From Clostridia bacterium (GTDB lineage Bacteria > Bacillota_A > Clostridia > Oscillospirales > CAG-272): DNA of 8,144 nt. This document shows, piece after piece, positions 6,397 through 8,144 of the stretch; within the stretch, counting starts at the first letter, position 1; every line of letters begins with the position of its first letter. The DNA is taken from contig JAFXNX010000134.1 of assembly GCA_017529175.1 (NCBI GenBank), forward strand, positions 1 to 8,144, read 5' to 3'. A model generated the notes under the pieces. That model was not told the DNA's origin, ran no database searches, and was given only the letters and a program-made list of their open reading frames with translations. Made by a program: the position numbers and the translations under genes.

Positions 6397-7896
6397 TTAT
6401 CTTGCCGTTCCGTGTTCGCTCTTGAATCTCGCTTTGTCCTCGTACATCGCCTTATCTGCGCTCTTGAACACGAGCTCTACCGAGCTGTCGTCGGAAGCGT
6501 ACTCAGCCATACCGAGCGCCGCGGAATATCTCTTCCACTCTTCAACGCCCGTCTGGCAATAGCTCTTCTCAAAATCGGAGTGCAGCTTGTCAAACAGTTC
6601 TTTTCTGTTTTTATATGCGTTATCCGTAAGAACGACAACAAACTCGTCTCCGCCTATCCTGTAAACGGACGAGTCGCCGAACACGTCGCATATCTGACGG
6701 CAGCATCCCTGGATATACAAGTCTCCCGCCTTGTGTCCGTAGTTGTCGTTGACGCCCTTAAGGTCGTTCATATCGACCATGACGAGCGCGAACTCCGCGC
6801 CGCCCGCCTTTATCATTTCGTTGAGCTCTTGTGCCCGCTTTATGTATGCCGCCTTATTTCCGGTGCCGGTCAGAGCGTCCTTATACGTCTCGACGCTCAG
6901 TTCTCCTATCCGCTTTTCCTTATCCCTGACGTCGTTTTCGGCTTTAATTTTATCCTCTTCAAGGACCGACATATCGTTGATATAATCCACGATGTCCATC
7001 TGCATCGTGCGTATGCCCTCGTATATCTCGCCAATCTCGTCGCGGCTCTTTATACCGAGGTCCATGACCCCCGCTTCCTCGTAGGTCACGCGCTCCGACG
7101 GCTTGTATCTCTTCATTTCGCGCGTCATGGAATCGAGCGGTTTTACAACGATCTTGTTGATGAAGAACACGGCTCCCGCCAGTACCGCGACCGTGAATAT
7201 TAGCGAGCCGATCACCAGGTACATAAGCAGCTCCTGGCGCTCCGCCATTACTTCATCCATCTTGAAGTCGCACCCGGTCACGCAAACGCAAGTGCCGTCT
7301 GACGCGTATACGGGCATAAACGCCGAACAGAGCCAACCCCAGTCTCCGTGAGAGATCGTCGGCTCTCCGGCAAATTCAAGGTCTTTCCCGAGAAGCTCCG
7401 CTTCCCGCTCTTCATAATATCCCGTCTCATAGACGCCGACTTCAAGGTCGCCGTCGATAAGATACATATCGTGATCCGCGTTGCGGTCGCCGTGCGCGGT
7501 GAGGTAGAGATACTCGATATCTTCAATGTTGGATATATATTCCGCAAGACTTTCTCTGATCTCGCAATACTTCTCCCAAAGACCTTTCTCCTTGAGATAT
7601 TCGATCACCGGTTCCTCGTCGTCCGCTTCCTCAGCCGCGTCGCGTATCGCCTGATACTCTTCGCTCTCGACTTCTTTGCGAAGGACTTGCAGATAGTCGG
7701 CGTCCTTGCTGACAAGAGACGCATAGTTTCGCGCGTTGTCTTTCGCCGCCTGCTTATAGTAGTTGTCGATCTGGTTTGCTCCCGTGATGAACGCGATCGC
7801 CGCGGTCCCGAGAGCGGAAGCGAGAATGGTGAACACAACGAATATGTACATCTTCCTCTTTACGGAAAATCTCTTCTTTGACTTGTTATCTTTCAT
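6397..7896 (-). CDS. Membrane-bound diguanylate cyclase with Cache-like sensor, HAMP and GGDEF domains
   Basis: This 499-residue protein probably makes c-di-GMP from two GTP. The order is a basic N-terminus, membrane helix at about 17-38, extracytoplasmic sensor at about 41-222, second helix at about 223-247, HAMP at about 247-305 (VVKPL at 250-254, DEIGE at 286-290), short coiled coil at 306-334, and GGDEF domain at about 335-492. The sensor looks Cache-like, with the pattern GWLCSAFMPVYASDG...GCDF (187-211). In the GGDEF domain, DALTGTGNKAAY (340-351), metal Asp375, NDNYGH (383-388) and the intact catalytic GGDEF (415-419) support activity. The residues at the usual inhibitory RxxD position read FGDS, so product inhibition at that site is probably absent. 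The sensor holds Cys111, 190, 203, 205 and 209. Ribosome binding site GAGGAG (7904-7909) lies seven bases before the ATG. It is the first gene after two promoter candidates. The ligand is unknown. Confidence 0.94.
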   Translation of the reverse strand: MKDNKSKKRFSVKRKMYIFVVFTILASALGTAAIAFITGANQIDNYYKQAAKDNARNYASLVSKDADYLQVLRKEVESEEYQAIRDAAEEADDEEPVIEYLKEKGLWEKYCEIRESLAEYISNIEDIEYLYLTAHGDRNADHDMYLIDGDLEVGVYETGYYEEREAELLGKDLEFAGEPTISHGDWGWLCSAFMPVYASDGTCVCVTGCDFKMDEVMAERQELLMYLVIGSLIFTVAVLAGAVFFINKIVVKPLDSMTREMKRYKPSERVTYEEAGVMDLGIKSRDEIGEIYEGIRTMQMDIVDYINDMSVLEEDKIKAENDVRDKEKRIGELSVETYKDALTGTGNKAAYIKRAQELNEMIKAGGAEFALVMVDMNDLKGVNDNYGHKAGDLYIQGCCRQICDVFGDSSVYRIGGDEFVVVLTDNAYKNRKELFDKLHSDFEKSYCQTGVEEWKRYSAALGMAEYASDDSSVELVFKSADKAMYEDKARFKSEHGTAR

Positions 7897-7948
7897 GCCG
7901 TTTCTCCTCGTTTTATCCTAAAACAGCTATTTTTGCCTATACGCAGTT

Positions 7949-7977
7949 ATTATAGCATATTTATAATAATAATTCAA
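7949..7977 (-). promoter_or_regulatory. Proximal sigma-A-type promoter with extended -10
   Basis: On the minus strand, TTGAAT (7972-7977, four of six matches to TTGACA) is followed after exactly 17 bases by a perfect TATAAT (7949-7954). The preceding TGC gives the extended -10 form TGnTATAAT. Transcription would start near 7942 and leave a leader of about 45 bases before the GGDEF gene. This is the best promoter match in the window and would drive the whole minus-strand gene set if no terminator intervenes. Confidence 0.65.
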
Positions 7978-7991
7978 CAATAAAAGTAAGT

Positions 7992-8020
7992 ATATTATAA
8001 TAATTTTGTAGGTTTGTCAA
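7992..8020 (-). promoter_or_regulatory. Distal sigma-A-type promoter candidate
   Basis: On the minus strand a perfect TTGACA lies at 8015-8020. A -10 can be drawn in two ways: a perfect TATAAT at 7994-7999 with a short 15-base spacer, or TAATAT at 7992-7997 with the ideal 17-base spacer. Transcription would begin near 7985, about 43 bases upstream of the proximal start. The AT-rich background makes -10 matches easy, so it is weaker than the proximal promoter. Confidence 0.45.
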
Positions 8021-8033
8021 TGATGTGTTACAA
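8014..8033. promoter_or_regulatory. Imperfect dyad overlapping the distal -35, possible operator
   Basis: TTGTCAA (8014-8020) and GTTACAA (8027-8033) form an imperfect inverted repeat of the type TTGTxAx, six bases, xTxACAA. It covers the -35 of the distal minus-strand promoter and lies between it and the possible divergent gene. A bound protein there could control either direction. Five matching pairs per half-site in AT-rich DNA is weak evidence. Confidence 0.2.
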
Positions 8034-8093
8034 AAAAGGAAATCAGAATAATTCGCCGTTAGACAAGAAAGCGTTGATGTAGAAACGAGGTGA

Positions 8094-8144
8094 ATGCCAA
8101 TTAAGAGGACGCATGGGGAAGTTATTGTAATTTCTGCTGTGAAC
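8094..8144 (+). CDS. Possible N-terminus of a divergent gene, cut by window edge
   Basis: An ATG at 8094 preceded by GAGGTGA opens a frame that stays open for 17 codons to the window edge (MPIKRTHGEVIVISAVN). An in-frame TGA immediately upstream fixes this as the only ATG start. The GAGG is only three bases from the ATG, shorter than usual. The codons are richer in A and T (ATT, GTA, TCT, GTT) than those of the other genes here. The peptide is too short to assign. A basic start followed by a hydrophobic VIVIxA strand is seen ahead of the catalytic domain in some large serine recombinases, but many other proteins begin this way. It is the only possible plus-strand gene supported at all. Confidence 0.3.
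   Translation, partial: MPIKRTHGEVIVISAVN

Noticed and set aside
6412..7203. Plus-strand open frame of 263 codons
   Set aside because: It is antisense to the GGDEF and HAMP region of the cyclase, whose reading is unambiguous; the plus-strand product shows no family motif.

Overview
This window most resembles a chromosomal segment from a Bacillota bacterium of class Clostridia, probably host-associated. The clues are the BspA-type leucine-rich repeats with Cys-Gly lead-in modules and InlB-type B repeats, a Cache/HAMP/GGDEF protein with the clostridial-style DALTGTGNKAAY motif, sigma-A-like promoters and AGGAGG-type ribosome binding sites. The order or family cannot be resolved from this sequence.

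All five well-supported genes lie on the minus strand, so the window reads from right to left. From 8144 down to about 7897 there is an AT-rich intergenic region. It carries two tandem minus-strand promoter candidates and, at the right edge, a possible 17-codon start of a divergent plus-strand gene. Next come a membrane diguanylate cyclase (7896-6397), an ABC transporter ATPase (6369-5488), its ABC-2 permease (5491-4706, with a 4-base overlap), a GNAT acetyltransferase fused to a YoaP-type C-terminal domain (4687-3941), and a very large secreted BspA-like leucine-rich repeat protein (3897 to beyond base 1).

The gaps between genes are 27, -4, 18 and 43 bases, and no convincing terminator is visible in them. 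One polycistronic transcript starting near 7942-7985 is therefore plausible. If so, a signal-sensing c-di-GMP synthase, an exporter of unknown substrate, a small-molecule acetyltransferase and a large surface or secreted protein would be made together. The ATPase-permease pairing is certain from the sequence. That the other genes work with them is inference from gene order.

The BspA-like protein occupies nearly half of the window (1,299 residues visible). It has a signal peptide, six Cys-Gly lead-in modules spaced at about 124 residues or longer, about 24 leucine-rich repeats of the AFxGC type, and at least one and a half B repeats where the window ends. Its C-terminus and any cell-wall anchor lie outside. 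No tRNA, rRNA, CRISPR array or complete mobile element was found.
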